In this document: piece after piece, positions 43,701 to 53,884 of the stretch
How the letters are laid out: every line of letters starts with the position of its first letter
Numbering within the stretch: position 1 is the stretch's first letter
Source: Cymbomonas tetramitiformis
Lineage: Eukaryota > Chlorophyta > Pyramimonadophyceae > Pyramimonadales > Pyramimonadaceae
Reading direction: 5' to 3'
Assembly: GCA_001247695.2 (NCBI GenBank)
Contig: LGRX02035467.1
Span: 18,640 to 82,639 of the forward strand
Length of the DNA: 64,000 nucleotides
Notes under the pieces: generated by a model
Seen by the model: the letters and a program-made list of their open reading frames with translations, nothing else
What the model was told of the DNA's origin: nothing
The model's database searches: none
Translations under genes and position numbers: made by a program

Positions 43701-46003
43701 CCGCAAGCTCCTCCAGCGCCTGCTCCTCCAGCTGAACAACGGATGCCAGGTGGCGTGAGATGACGTCGCTGTGCACTGTGGCGGCGGGCCCGAGGCTCCT
43801 AGTGGCCGCTGCCGCATATAGCTGCACGTCCTCGTTCGAATCCTGCACGTCACGTGACAGGGCTCAGCGCTGGTGGATTGCACTATGGCTGCGGCAGGGC
43901 CGAGTCCCCTTCCAGTGGACCCGGCATTCATCCCCTTCCAGTGGATCCGGCATTCATCCCCTTCCAGTGGACCCGGCATTCATCCCCTTCCAGTGAACCC
44001 GGCATTCATCCCCTTCCAGTGGACCCGGCATTCATCCCCTTCCCGTGGACCCGGCATTCATCCCCTTCCAGTGGACCCGGCATTCATCCTCGCCTCGCTC
44101 GGCCGAGCAGGGGTCGGTCGCAGCCCTCGCCAAGAGCCCTGAACAGAAATCTCCGGTTCAGGACATGCGACCGCCCTGACTGTCCATTGGCGAGGGAGTA
44201 AATGGCGCAGCGGCGCAACAGGGGTTACCTCCAGGAGGGCCGCCACGCGTGCGGAGTGAGGGAGGAGTCCGCCCGAGAGCCGCAGCGCCTCCAGTGCCGC
44301 GCACTTCTGATAGGGGTCCTCGGATGACAGGCGTGAGGCAATGACACTCGCGTGGTCGTCAATGCTTGCCAAACACACTACCAACTCCAAAACACCATCT
44401 GCGAGGGGGGGGTAGCCAAAGGACCTCCAGGCAGGCCCTCCATCCTGATTGTGCTCATGGGTCGGTTTGACGGAGAGGAGGTCAAGGAGGACGGGCAGAT
44501 GCGGTCCAAGGCGGCCGGCGGAGAGCTGCAGGATGGCCAGCGCATCACCCGCAAACTGCCGAAAAGCGTCGGGGATGCGCAAGAACACGCCGTAGGTGTC
44601 ACGGCCCCGCTCGCGCACGAGGGTTGCCATGAAGTCTGCCGACACTTCACGCAGGAAGAAGAGCCAGCTGATGACCTCCCCTGCCGGATCCTCCATGCCA
44701 GGCCCCACCCAATCAGATATGGGCCCTCGACTCATCCGACCGCAGCTATCTCCCGGACTCACCGCACCGGCGCTGCTACTGAGTCTCAGCAGCCATATAT
44801 CACATCCCACACGAGTCCACCTTGCCTAACGCTATCTCTTTACTGTCAGCTCTGACCCCAATCGAATGGTATCTCTTGCAGGGCGCCCTGATCCCCCCCA
44901 CACCAAGGAACATCGCACGGGCTACTCTCACCTCACCACCCAGGTGTCGTTGACTACGCTCGAGGTTGTCTTGCCACTCAGTGGCCCTGACCCTATAAAC
45001 TATTGAACAGGACATCCTGACTGACCGTAGCCGTATCAACCCTCAGGAAGATGGCCCTGACCAGACCCAACCCTACCAACCCTCACACAGGCTACCCTGA
45101 AAAGCGTCTCCCTCAACTCTCTCTATCGGAGTGCTTTGTGAAACCACAACCCTCCATCCTTTCGTGCGGATGTACCTCACAGTCCCCGATGCAGACCGGT
45201 GCAGAGCCAGGGATGCTCAAGAAGGAGGCGCTCCGAGGAAGCTCAAAAGTGATCGCACGCACCAAAATGAGGCACCATCAGCTCTCCCAGCTGGATGAGC
45301 GTTTGCATGATGCCATGCAGGGTGCACTGCTCGCGCTCCTTCAGCGGCTTCGTGCGCCGGGTGCCGGTCCCAGTAAAGGCCTCCTGGGCCAGCCGCCGGA
45401 GGCACGTGCTCGACACGAACTCCGTAATGCCGGCGGCGAGTTCTGCAGCGCGGGGAAGCTCCGCATTGACATGCGCGCGGAGCTCCCCGACGGCGCGCGC
45501 GGACCTCTTCGCGCACAAGCGATTGGAGTCGCGCAGCAGGTGCATCACCTCGAGGATGTGCGACGCCCCGCGGCCGCCGTCTAGGGTACGCAGCATGTGT
45601 ACCGCCGTCAGTCGATGCATGGGCGCCGGGGCGGTGAGGAGGGGCGCCCAAACATGGGGCTCGCTGAGCGCCGCGCGCCAGCGCCGGCATACAAGCCGGC
45701 ACACGAGAGCCTGCTCCACCGGGGGCACCTTCTGGAGAATGAGGTCCAGCTCGAGATCCCCCAGCTCGCAGCCTTTGCCCGAGCTCCAACGCCCAGGTCC
45801 TGCCGGCCTCCGCTTCCTCTTTGCCGGCTTCACTCCAGCAGTGTCCGCAAGCGGATCCGATCCGGCATCCGGCTGAAGATCTATGTTTGGTGAGATCCAG
45901 GTAGCGTAGCTCTGCTGACCCTCGGGCGTGAGCACCGCCTGTACCACGGCCGGTCGGAGCTCGCTCCTGCGGCAGGGCGCAAACCGTATCAAGTCAGAGA
46001 CAC
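37798..46003 (-). CDS. F-box protein with HEAT/ARM-like repeats and a C-terminal zinc finger
   Basis: Exon 1 (to about 45263) has an F-box, LELDLILQKVPPVEQALVC then RRWRAALSEPHVWAPLL; no ATG is found, so a 5' exon is missing. Then come E2 (to 44229), E3 43286-43842, E4 41891-42216, E5 (about 41400-40938), E6 40011-40387 and E7 37798-38974. Alpha-helical repeats run through E2-E7 (RYAGAHTLRILG, RYAGASALIALG). E7 ends with Cys-His motifs (CPLCPRERG, CPYCVKGRKRFK with following His), a possible C2H2-type zinc finger. E2-E4 and E5-E7 are duplicates. F-box proteins usually link targets to SCF ubiquitin ligases, with the repeats as target binder; that role is inferred. The introns contain minisatellites. 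Confidence 0.75.
40598..40745. repeat. Intronic ~38-bp minisatellite
   Basis: About four units of TGAGCCCTCGATCCGGTCTA plus CCGGTGTGATG, in the intron between E5 and E6 of the F-box gene. Confidence 0.85.
42300..42690. repeat. Intronic minisatellite (CATCATCC/ATGCCA units)
   Basis: First about three units of ~62 bp with ATGCCACGTCATCATCC and TGGCAGAATCCAGCC, then shorter ~36-bp units built from CATCATATGCCATG and CATCATCCAG. Located in the intron between E3 and E4 of the F-box gene. Confidence 0.85.
42896..43150. repeat. Short intronic duplications
   Basis: TTGGTCCCTGCCTGCTCCGC with CTCAGCATCCTG is tandemly duplicated at about 42904-42972. CAGCTCAGCC with AGCCATAGGG is duplicated at about 43105-43150. 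Confidence 0.7.
43905..44092. repeat. Intronic 27-bp minisatellite
   Basis: Seven tandem units of CCCCTTCCAGTGGACCCGGC plus ATTCAT with few substitutions, in the intron between E2 and E3 of the F-box gene. It is open in several frames but not coding. Confidence 0.9.
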
Positions 46004-46044
46004 CCGCCACAGCTGACTGAGCGGCCCGTTATAGGAGACGCCAT

Positions 46045-47740
46045 GGCCTTGCCCGCAGCCTCCCGTTCATGCCCTCCGGGTAAGCGTCAGAGCTGGGGGC
46101 GTAGGAGGCAAGCAATAAGCGTGGGTAAACAAACACACCGAAAACACCTTACAGCCTTCAAGGATACTAACCCCGCTCAGTTATCTTCGCGGCGCGGGCT
46201 TCCTACAGGGCAACAAGGTTTGCCGTTTGCCATTATGAGCTTTCTTTTGTACCATAAGAAGCTACTTGTGAGTTGGCGATCTATCTGTCGGTTGCTGTGC
46301 TCATGCAAGAGCGATTTCGTTAGGCACCGGCAGATGCAGACGGTGTCAGGCTCCATTAGACAGGACGGTGTGCCCCTTGGTGATGAACTCTCCACGCAGG
46401 CCTAACTTATTTTGTGCCACTCACCAGCCATCTTCCACTTTAAATACTCGATACCCAGAGGCAGGCCGTCGCGTTCGGAAACCAAGAAATTCTCGTATAC
46501 TCGCATAGTGCGCATGCATACTCGCATATTGCGCATTCTGCATTCTCGTTTCTGCAAACAGAAACAGCAGACAGGCCGCAGAAGCCCAAGATCTCACCAG
46601 GTTCTTCAGAGGCTGCGAAACAATAGAAGCCGAGACAATGCCGATTATTCGGGCATCTGCTTCGTCTAAGATCGTTGAGCGGTGTGCTTCAAGCTAAGCA
46701 CTGGATATGGTGAGCTGGATGTGACCAGGCAAGTCAAAGCGATAGTTCGCAAGAGATGCAAGAAGGCGCTGAGTGACACTCTCGAGTCGCACCTTGGGAT
46801 GTGCGACTGGCCAACCTCCGAACACAACGGATGCGCTAAGCAGGAGACCTTCGCTCTTTCCAAGATACCTCTTGAATTCAACAGAGCACGTTGCAAAATG
46901 CTAGTGCACAGTACGTGTCCATAAGCAGATGCCTAGGGGTTCAGTGGAAAAGGTAAAGCATACATCAGCAAATAGTAAGCTTCCACGGGCAAAGGTTAAA
47001 CTACCACCAGAATAAGAGGTGGACAAGGACCCTCATCGCAAGATAGCGGCACCTGGCCGAAGAAGCAAATGCTCATTTTCAAAATTTGAAACTTGGGCTA
47101 GTGCCAAATGGCTGTTGACGTAGAAAGCAATTTCAGCCACATCAAAGGGCGCGGAACCAATGTATTTAACAGCTATCTTATTATCACATGGTGAGACTAG
47201 CAATTGGTTGGTTCAAGCAAGTCCCTAACCAACTTCAAGCATTGTCGTCAGCTCGCTTTCGTTTGAACTACGACATCTTCAAACCGAAACGTTCAAGTTC
47301 AAGTTCAAGTTCCCGCGAAGACTGTCTTGTCAATTACATTGCAACATTGCCCTCCATTTCGATCTGGATCTCTGAACTGAGACGACATCTTCAAACCGAA
47401 ACGTTCAAGTTCAAGTTCCCGCGAAGACTGTCTTGTCAATTACATTCGATTGCAACACTGCCCTCCATTTCGATCTGGATCTCAATGCTACGATCACGAT
47501 GTGGCTGTGGCCACATCATCTCTTGTCAGAGCTTATGGACTAAAATAGACCTTGGATCACTTAGGGTTTGTAACAAATTCGGGGGTGCATATTTAAAGCC
47601 GAATTCGCGATCGGCCAGCGAGAGGGTCAAATCACATTACTGATTTATACATCGAGGGATAACTTCTAACTATTAGATTTTTTTTTGATATTTTTAAATC
47701 AGTTACGCGGCATGGGAAGTAACCGGATCTTTATCTCCTT
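46045..47740. other. Intergenic DNA with a 109-bp tandem duplication
   Basis: No gene was found. A ~109-bp unit, CATCTTCAAACCGAAACG ... CGATCTGGATCT, is duplicated at about 47273-47483; the second copy lacks part of a GTTCAAGTTCAAG run. It includes the upstream flank of the F-box gene, but no promoter motif can be named. Confidence 0.55.
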
Positions 47741-48499
47741 ATGCTTATCGTTTTGTTTCCGGTATGCGGAAACTTTGTTTTCGGCATTTGCAAAACCGTC
47801 GATTCTGAGAGTTTTACCAATCGGAACCATGCATAGGAGGTCATTTTGAAACCGTGACGCTCGCCCCAATTTGAGACATGACGTGGTTCAGGCGGGGAAA
47901 CCCGACTCCTCAATATTGCTCGAAAAAAAACGGTGAAAAAACCTCAATTTTAGGGTGCTTGCGGAAACTTTGCAACTTTTAGGTATCGCCCAAACGGACC
48001 TCTTCTCCAAAGGTGGTACGCTTTGGCGTGCCAAAATTAAAATATTCGATGCCTACGGTGGGTGTATGAGGGCATCCGGACCCGAGCGATGGCCAAGAAA
48101 GCCCATATTTGGGGCGATGGTCTCAAGCACCCCTACTTTTGTAGGCTGAAAATCACACCCCATTATGATCAATCAGTAGGGGGGCGCACATATGCGAGGC
48201 GGGTCATGCATGGGACAGTTGGCGCCCCCTTTAGATGACCCTTATAGTTTCCCACCACATAGGCACCTCATTCGATGCATCCTCGAGGTGCAGGGGGGGC
48301 ACAAACACGGTATGACAGGGTATGCCATGGTGCCATACCCCTATCATAGGGGGCATGCCACACCTATTTACGCCCAAAATGGCCCCAAGATCAAAAAGTT
48401 GATGCACCACCCCTCGGCCCAATAAAATGGGGCGCAAAAGCCTCAAAATGCGTCAGGGTATGCATGGTTCCGACGCGTGACCGGTGCGCTACGTACCTC

Positions 48500-48630
48500 A
48501 CCGTCGGGTCGCCCGGTGTGTGCCCCCGCGGGGCTCGAACCTGCGACCTCCATAAGTTCCAAAATGCAAGGCCTGCGGCAGTGCCACTGCGCCAATTTTC
48601 CCACTGCGCCACCCACCCATCGGTAGATGT
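48500..48630 (-). repeat. tRNA-like (SINE-type) Pol III box pair in block gamma
   Basis: On the minus strand an A box (TGGCGCAGTGG, present twice, ~19 bp apart) and a B box (GGTTCGAGCCC) lie about 50 bases apart, as in tRNA-derived SINEs. Acceptor and anticodon stems do not fold well, so this is not a functional tRNA. Other copies: about 52370-52505, 52890-53000, 54040-54175 and, B-box part only, 49830-49898 and 55235-55290. Confidence 0.7.
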
Positions 48631-48736
48631 AATGCGCTATTTTGGTATATGTACCGCATGTGCCCTAAGTAAGCACGTTCATTGGACGAAAGTTTGTTTC
48701 CGCATAGCGGACACATTGAGAAACGATTAAGAGATA

Positions 48737-48902
48737 CATATGTTGCACCGCCTATTGCGGCCAGATTTCGAAATTTAGAACCACATCTCACCGCATATCA
48801 AAATGTGCATCGCAATGTGCTAAAAAATACGAACATTTTGATATGCGGTGAGACATGGTCGAAATTTTTGTAATCTGATCGTAAGGCCATGCACCCGCCT
48901 AT
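48737..48902. repeat. Fold-back palindrome (block delta)
   Basis: Arms 48771-48806 and 48833-48867 are near-perfect inverted copies (CTCACCGCATATCAAAATGT facing ACATTTTGATATGCGGTGAG) around a ~26-base loop. Weaker complementarity extends outwards to about 165 bp. Further copies at 48903-49069, about 53110-53275, 53282-53377 (truncated) and 54300-54463. It resembles a small fold-back MITE or the cruciform core of the composite repeat. Confidence 0.82.
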
Positions 48903-49074
48903 ATACATATGTTGCACCGCCTATTGCGGCCAGATTTCGAAATTTCGAACCACATCTCACCGCATATCAAAATGTGTATCGCAATGTGCTGAAAAATACG
49001 AACATTTTGATATGCGTTGAGACATGGTCGAAATTTTTGTAATCTGATCGTAAGGCCATGCACCCGCCTATCTT

Positions 49075-49898
49075 CTTATCGTTTTGTTTCCGGTATGCGG
49101 AAACTTTGTTTTCGGCATTTACAAAACCGTCGATTCTGAGAGTTTTACCAAGCGGAACCATGCATAGGAGGTCATTTTGAAACCGTGACGCTCTCCCCAA
49201 TCTGAGACATGACGTGGTTTAGGCGGGGAAACCCGACTCCCTGCCCAAAACACTCAATATTGCTCGAAAAAAAGCGGTGAAAAAACCTCAATTGTAGGGT
49301 GCTTGCGGAAACTTTGCAACTTTTAGGTATCGCCTAAACGGACCTCTTCTCCAAAGGTGGTACGCTTTGGCGTGCCAAAATTAAAATATTCGATGCCTAC
49401 GGTGGGTGTATGAGGGCATCCGGACCCGAGCGATGGCCAAGAAAGCCCATATTTGGGGCGATGGTCTCAAGCACCCCTACTTTTGTAGGCTGAAAATCAC
49501 ACCCCATTATGATCAATCAGTAGGGGGGCGCACATATGCGAGGCGGGTCATGCATGGGACAGTTGGCGCCCCCTTTAGATGACCCTTATAGTTTCCCACC
49601 ACATAGGCACCTCATTCGATGCATCCTCGAGGTGCAGGGGGGGCACAAACACGGTATGACAGGGTATGCCATGGTGCCATACCCCTATCATAGGGGGCAT
49701 GCCACACCTATTTACGCCCAAAATGGCCCCAAGATCAAAAAGTTGATGCACCACCCCTCGGCCCAATAAAATGGGGCGCAAAAGCCTCAAAATGCGTCAG
49801 GGTATGCATGGTTCCGACGCGTGACCGGTGCGCTACGTACCTCACCGTCGGGTCGCCCGGTGTGTGCCCCCGCGGGGCTCGAACCTGCGACCTCCATA
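49075..49898. repeat. Composite repeat unit 2, truncated
   Basis: Blocks alpha and beta repeat almost identically up to CGACCTCCATAAGTT, then the unit ends abruptly and different DNA starts at about 49900. Confidence 0.85.
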
Positions 49899-49902
49899 AG
49901 TT

Positions 49903-50500
49903 TGTAACAAACGCCGGCTTCTCATGGTACCGCGCCGGGTTTGTTCAGCTGGTGACACGCATGACAGTGGTGACAGCATGACCGGCTTTGCGAAGATGAC
50001 CATCTGTGAGATGCAGACTTGCCAGAGAAGATATGGTCACTATCGAATGACCAGGGAATGATAAGATGAAGATGGCAGTGACTCCTTTGCCGCTGACGTG
50101 TCAGTCAGAATGCGGTAAACGGTAACATTGTTAGAGCTGGCATGGAATAATGACTTTCCATTGGCCATATGAAGATTTAAGGGCTAGAACCCGTTACAGT
50201 TTTGGGAAATGTGACAGAGCATTGAGATATAAGTAGACTCTGACCGGAGGTCAGGCTAGTGGACTCATTTTTGTTTTGCTTCGCAAGTACTAGGTGGCTG
50301 TTCGCGTGCCAGTGCTAGAGTGCTAAGACAGTTCTGCTCACAGCTTTTGTACACAATAATTCGTATTTTGTGGTTATAATATCAATTTTGACGGATATAT
50401 TTTACTGCTGTTTTCATACTTTTTCAAAACAATAATGTCCTGCGCGGAGCGGCTTTTTATTTCAGTGTTAATCCAGAAGTAAAGGCCCTTTGGCGAGAAG
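49903..50500. other. Non-repeat DNA with weak LTR-like features
   Basis: The segment 49903-50384 begins TGTAACA and ends ATATCA, the terminal pattern of many LTRs, and interrupts composite unit 2. However no target duplication, partner LTR or coding region was found. It may be a solo LTR or an unrelated insertion. Confidence 0.3.
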
Positions 50501-50544
50501 TCAGCAGCAGTTTGCAAGAGCGGATTCGGAAGTCAGGCGACTCC

Positions 50545-51110
50545 AGGGGCACCCACGGTGCACTGGCGGACCCTTCTTCTTCCCTGAACTTGGTGGTACT
50601 TGCACTGAAAGAGCTACCAGCGACGGCGGCAACGGATCAGCTTTGAATTCACTAGTCATGAGCGGCCTTCTTCTACCCGGTGATATGCTCAGCACCTTGT
50701 TCTGCAGTGAATCCAGGGGCACCCCTGGTGCACTGGCCTAACTGCTGACAGGTGTTCTTCAGTTTTGAGCTAATCAGCACGGCATGAGCTTGGGCGGCGG
50801 CGGCGACAGAGTCAATCAGCAGTGAATGTACACCTTGATGAGCACCTCTCAGTGGTTCCTTCAGCTGGCCACCTTGTTTGAAGTGAATCCAGGGGCACCC
50901 CTGGTGCACTGGCTTAACTGAAAAGCAAGTGTGTGTCACCTGGAAGCTAATCAGCGGCGGTGTCTGCCTGGACTTACCGGCTAAGAGTGGATCAGCAGCT
51001 AATGTGCACCTTGATGAGCTACCTTCCAGTGGGTTCTCCAGCTGGCCACCTTGTCTGAAGTGAATCCAGGGACACCCCTGGTGTACTGGCCTAGCTGAAA
51101 GGCAGGTGTG
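50545..51110. repeat. 177-bp tandem repeat with CCAGGGGCACCCCTGG palindrome
   Basis: Three to four units with a period of about 177 bp (starts near 50547, 50709, 50886, 51063). Each has TCCAGGGGCACCCCTGGTGC and ACTGGCCTAACTGAAAGGCA-like words. No gene is evident. Confidence 0.8.
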
Positions 51111-51238
51111 CTTGGCCTAGGAGCTAATTAGCGGCGGCATCTGCTGCGCAGCCACCTGCTCCTGCCGCAGGCGCAGGACCATCCCGGGCTGTCGCAGGGC
51201 CATCTCGAGCCAGGTCCAGCAGCCGCTCGCCACCGCGC

Positions 51239-52114
51239 TTGTCGCACATCGCACGACCATCTCAAGCTGTCGCGGGGCCATCTCGAGCCAGGTCCAGCGG
51301 CCGCTCGCCACCGCACTTGTCGCACATCGCGCACTGCCGTACGCCGTCGCCATCATCCAGCAGCCATGGGCCCGAGGACTTGGTGTCACCTCGATTCGTT
51401 TGCGCCACCGCGGCTTGTCCGTCAGATCCTGACAACAGCCCTCCTCGCGGGAGGTCGCCCCCTGCATCGCCCGCCTTGACCAACGCTGGCTCGTGGGCAA
51501 ACTCGATCCGTGTCGCACGTGATTCCCGATCACCTTCTTCGGGGGGCCCGCCTCCTACGCCTCCGAGTCCGCCGCGGGCGGGTCGCCTGCCTCGGTCCCC
51601 TGCGAGGGCGCCTCCATCTCCAGCGGGGTCAGATTGGGATGCCGCACGAATGGCCACCACATCCGCCAGTTCAGTGTGCAGATTTCTGTCCGTGGAGGAG
51701 GTGAGCGCCTTGAAGGACCGCCGCAACCTCACTGTCTTTATGATACGGTTTGGCGTGACGTTCTATGACCGGTGCAGAGGCCAGCGCGTCATGTACCAGC
51801 TTGGCGTGTGCAACCAGGAGCGGGGTCTCAGGCTGCGGAGACATCCGGGTATCACCAGCAAAGTTGAGAAGAAGCATAACAGGACCATCGCGTGCGGGAA
51901 CCGTGGCTGGCGTCTCCCTCTTGGGGGACAGACAACGTCTTCCAACCTCCTGGAGGCCATGATTTCAGCCTACGCTGATCTGTCGCATCGTGACTCAGGG
52001 CACAAGTTGCCGGGGGGTAGGCTGAAAATCACACCCCATTATGATCAATCAGTAGGGGGGCGCACATATGCGAGGCGGCTCATGCATGGGGCAGTTGGCG
52101 CCCCCTTTAGATGA
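51239..52114 (+). CDS. Hypothetical ORF, Pro/Ser-rich N-terminus and a conserved-looking C-terminal part
   Basis: The frame is open for 291 codons. Residues 1-140 are Pro/Ser/Arg-rich and partly encoded by a 77-bp duplication (51190-51253 and 51267-51330). Residues about 145-265 look like a folded domain (RFLSVEEVSALKDRRNLTVF, MIRFGVTFYDRCRGQRVMYQ, TIACGNRGWRLPLGG). The end runs into composite repeat block beta at about 52017, so the native C-terminus is lost or the frame is a fusion. Start and splicing are uncertain and I recognise no family. It may be an exon of a larger gene or part of a transposon. Confidence 0.4.
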   Translation: MSHIARPSQAVAGPSRARSSGRSPPHLSHIAHCRTPSPSSSSHGPEDLVSPRFVCATAACPSDPDNSPPRGRSPPASPALTNAGSWANSIRVARDSRSPSSGGPPPTPPSPPRAGRLPRSPARAPPSPAGSDWDAARMATTSASSVCRFLSVEEVSALKDRRNLTVFMIRFGVTFYDRCRGQRVMYQLGVCNQERGLRLRRHPGITSKVEKKHNRTIACGNRGWRLPLGGQTTSSNLLEAMISAYADLSHRDSGHKLPGGRLKITPHYDQSVGGRTYARRLMHGAVGAPFR

Positions 52115-53377
52115 CCCTTATAGGTTCCCACCACATAGGCACCTCATTCGATGCATCCTCGAGGTGCAGGGGGGGCACAAACACGGTATGACAGGGTATG
52201 CCATGGTGCCATACCCCTATCATAGGGGGTATGCCACACCTATTTACGCCCAAAATGGCCCCAAGATCAAAAAGTTGATGCACCACCCCTCGGCCCAATA
52301 AAATGGGGCGCAAAAGCCTCAAAATGCGTCAGGGTATGCATGGTTCCGACGCGTGACCGGTGCGCTACGTACCTCACCGTCGGGTCGCCCGGTGTGTGCC
52401 CCCGCGGGGCTCGAACCTGCGACCTCCATAAGTTCCAAAATGCAAGGCCTGCGGCAGTGCCACTGCGCCAATTTTCCCACTGCGCCACCCACCCATCGGT
52501 AGATGTAATGCGCTCTGTTGGTATATGTACCGCAGGCTGAAAATCACACCCCATTATGATCAATCAGTAGGGGGGCGCACATATGCGAGGCGGGTCATGC
52601 ATGGGGCAGTTGGCGCCCCATTTAGATGACCCTTATAGGTTCCCGCCACATAGGCACCTCATTCGATGCATCCTCGAGGTGCAGGGGGGGCACAAACACG
52701 GTATGACAGGGTATGCCATGGTGCCATACCCCTGCCATAGGGGGTATGCCACACCTATTTACGCCCAAAATGGCCCCAAGATCAAAAAGTTGATGCACCA
52801 CCCCTCGGCCCAATAAAATGGGGCGCAAAAGCCTCAAAATGCGTCAGGGTATGCATGGTTCCGACGCGTGACCGGTGCGCTACGTACCTCACCGTCGGGT
52901 CGCCCGGTGTGTGCCCCCGCGGGGCTCGAACCTGCGACCTCCATAAACTGTTCCAAAATGCAAGGCCTGCGGCAGTGCCACTGCGCCACCCACCCATCGG
53001 TAGATGTAATGCGCTCTGTTGGTATATGTACCGCATGTGCCCTAAGTAAGCACGTTCATTGGACGAAAGTTTGTTTCCGCATAGCGGACACATTGAGAAA
53101 CGATTAAGAGATATGTTGCACCGCCTATTGCGGCCAGACGTTCGAAATTTAGAACCATATCTCACCGCATATCAAAATGTGCATCGCAATGTGCTGAAAA
53201 ATACGAACATTTTGATATGCGGTGAGACATGGTCGAAATTTTTGTAATCTGATCGTAAGGCCATGCACCCGCCTATATACATATGTTGCACCGCCTATTG
53301 CGGCCAGATTTCGAAATTTCGAACCACATCTCACCGCATATCAAAATGTGTATCGCAATGTGCTGAAAAATACGAAC
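52017..53377. repeat. Composite repeat copies 3 and 4 (beta-gamma, beta-gamma-delta)
   Basis: Block beta restarts at 52017, runs into gamma, then at 52533 a second beta begins (GGCTGAAAATCACACCCC) followed by gamma (with only one A box) and two delta fold-backs, the last truncated at about 53377. Alpha blocks are absent. Confidence 0.85.
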
Positions 53378-53884
53378 CACTCGACAACCGATGTCACACT
53401 TCGGCTCAACGTTCAATTCCCGATCCGATCTCATTTCTAATTCCGATTCGTCATTCTCGATTCAGATGCTATATCGACAGACTGACACGATGACTGCCCC
53501 ACAGTACTGTCATACTACTGTACTATCATACTGTCATACTGTCATAGCGTCATACTGTCATATTGTCATAACCTTAATATCTGATATTCGATTTCATTGT
53601 CTTTTCAACCCCGATGCGAATCTGACCATTCTTCGAGGGTCTGACTGAGTTCCACGATGACACCCCCCACAGTACTGTCATACTACTATAGTGTCATACT
53701 GTCATACTGTCATAGTGGCATAATGTCATAGTGTCATAGTGTCATATTGTCATACCCCGGACATCTGGTATTCATTCTCATCGTGATTTCAAGCCCAATT
53801 TCACTGTCATCGTGCCAATCCCAGATTACCCCCGATGACACACATACAGACGCATATGCATATCGGCTCACGCTGTGCCTCCGG
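53378..53884. repeat. TGTCATAC microsatellite arrays
   Basis: Two arrays of ACTGTCAT-type units at about 53505-53572 and 53670-53755, each introduced by CCCACAGTACTGTCATACTA. They form a duplicated ~165-bp unit between composite repeat copies. Confidence 0.8.

Larger units (their letters stand above)
47744..49074. repeat. Composite repeat unit 1 (about 1331 bp, blocks alpha-beta-gamma-delta-delta)
   Basis: Block alpha (47744-48148) starts CTTATCGTTTTGTTTCCGG. Block beta (48149-48555) starts GGCTGAAAATCACACCCC. Block gamma (48510-48740) holds the tRNA-like boxes on the minus strand. Block delta is a fold-back of about 168 bp present twice (48737-48902 and 48903-49069). The same order restarts at 49075, so the unit period is about 1331 bp. 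Block beta contains a conserved 77-codon plus-strand frame in several copies, but its substitutions do not look protein-driven and no function is assigned. Confidence 0.85.

Noticed and set aside
48192..48425. 77-residue ORF in block beta, found in several repeat copies
   Set aside because: It follows repeat copying, overlaps an equally open minus-strand frame, has no start context or family, and lies in a non-coding composite repeat.
49903..50384. Solo LTR (TG...CA)
   Set aside because: No target duplication, no partner and no coding; kept only as a weak note.
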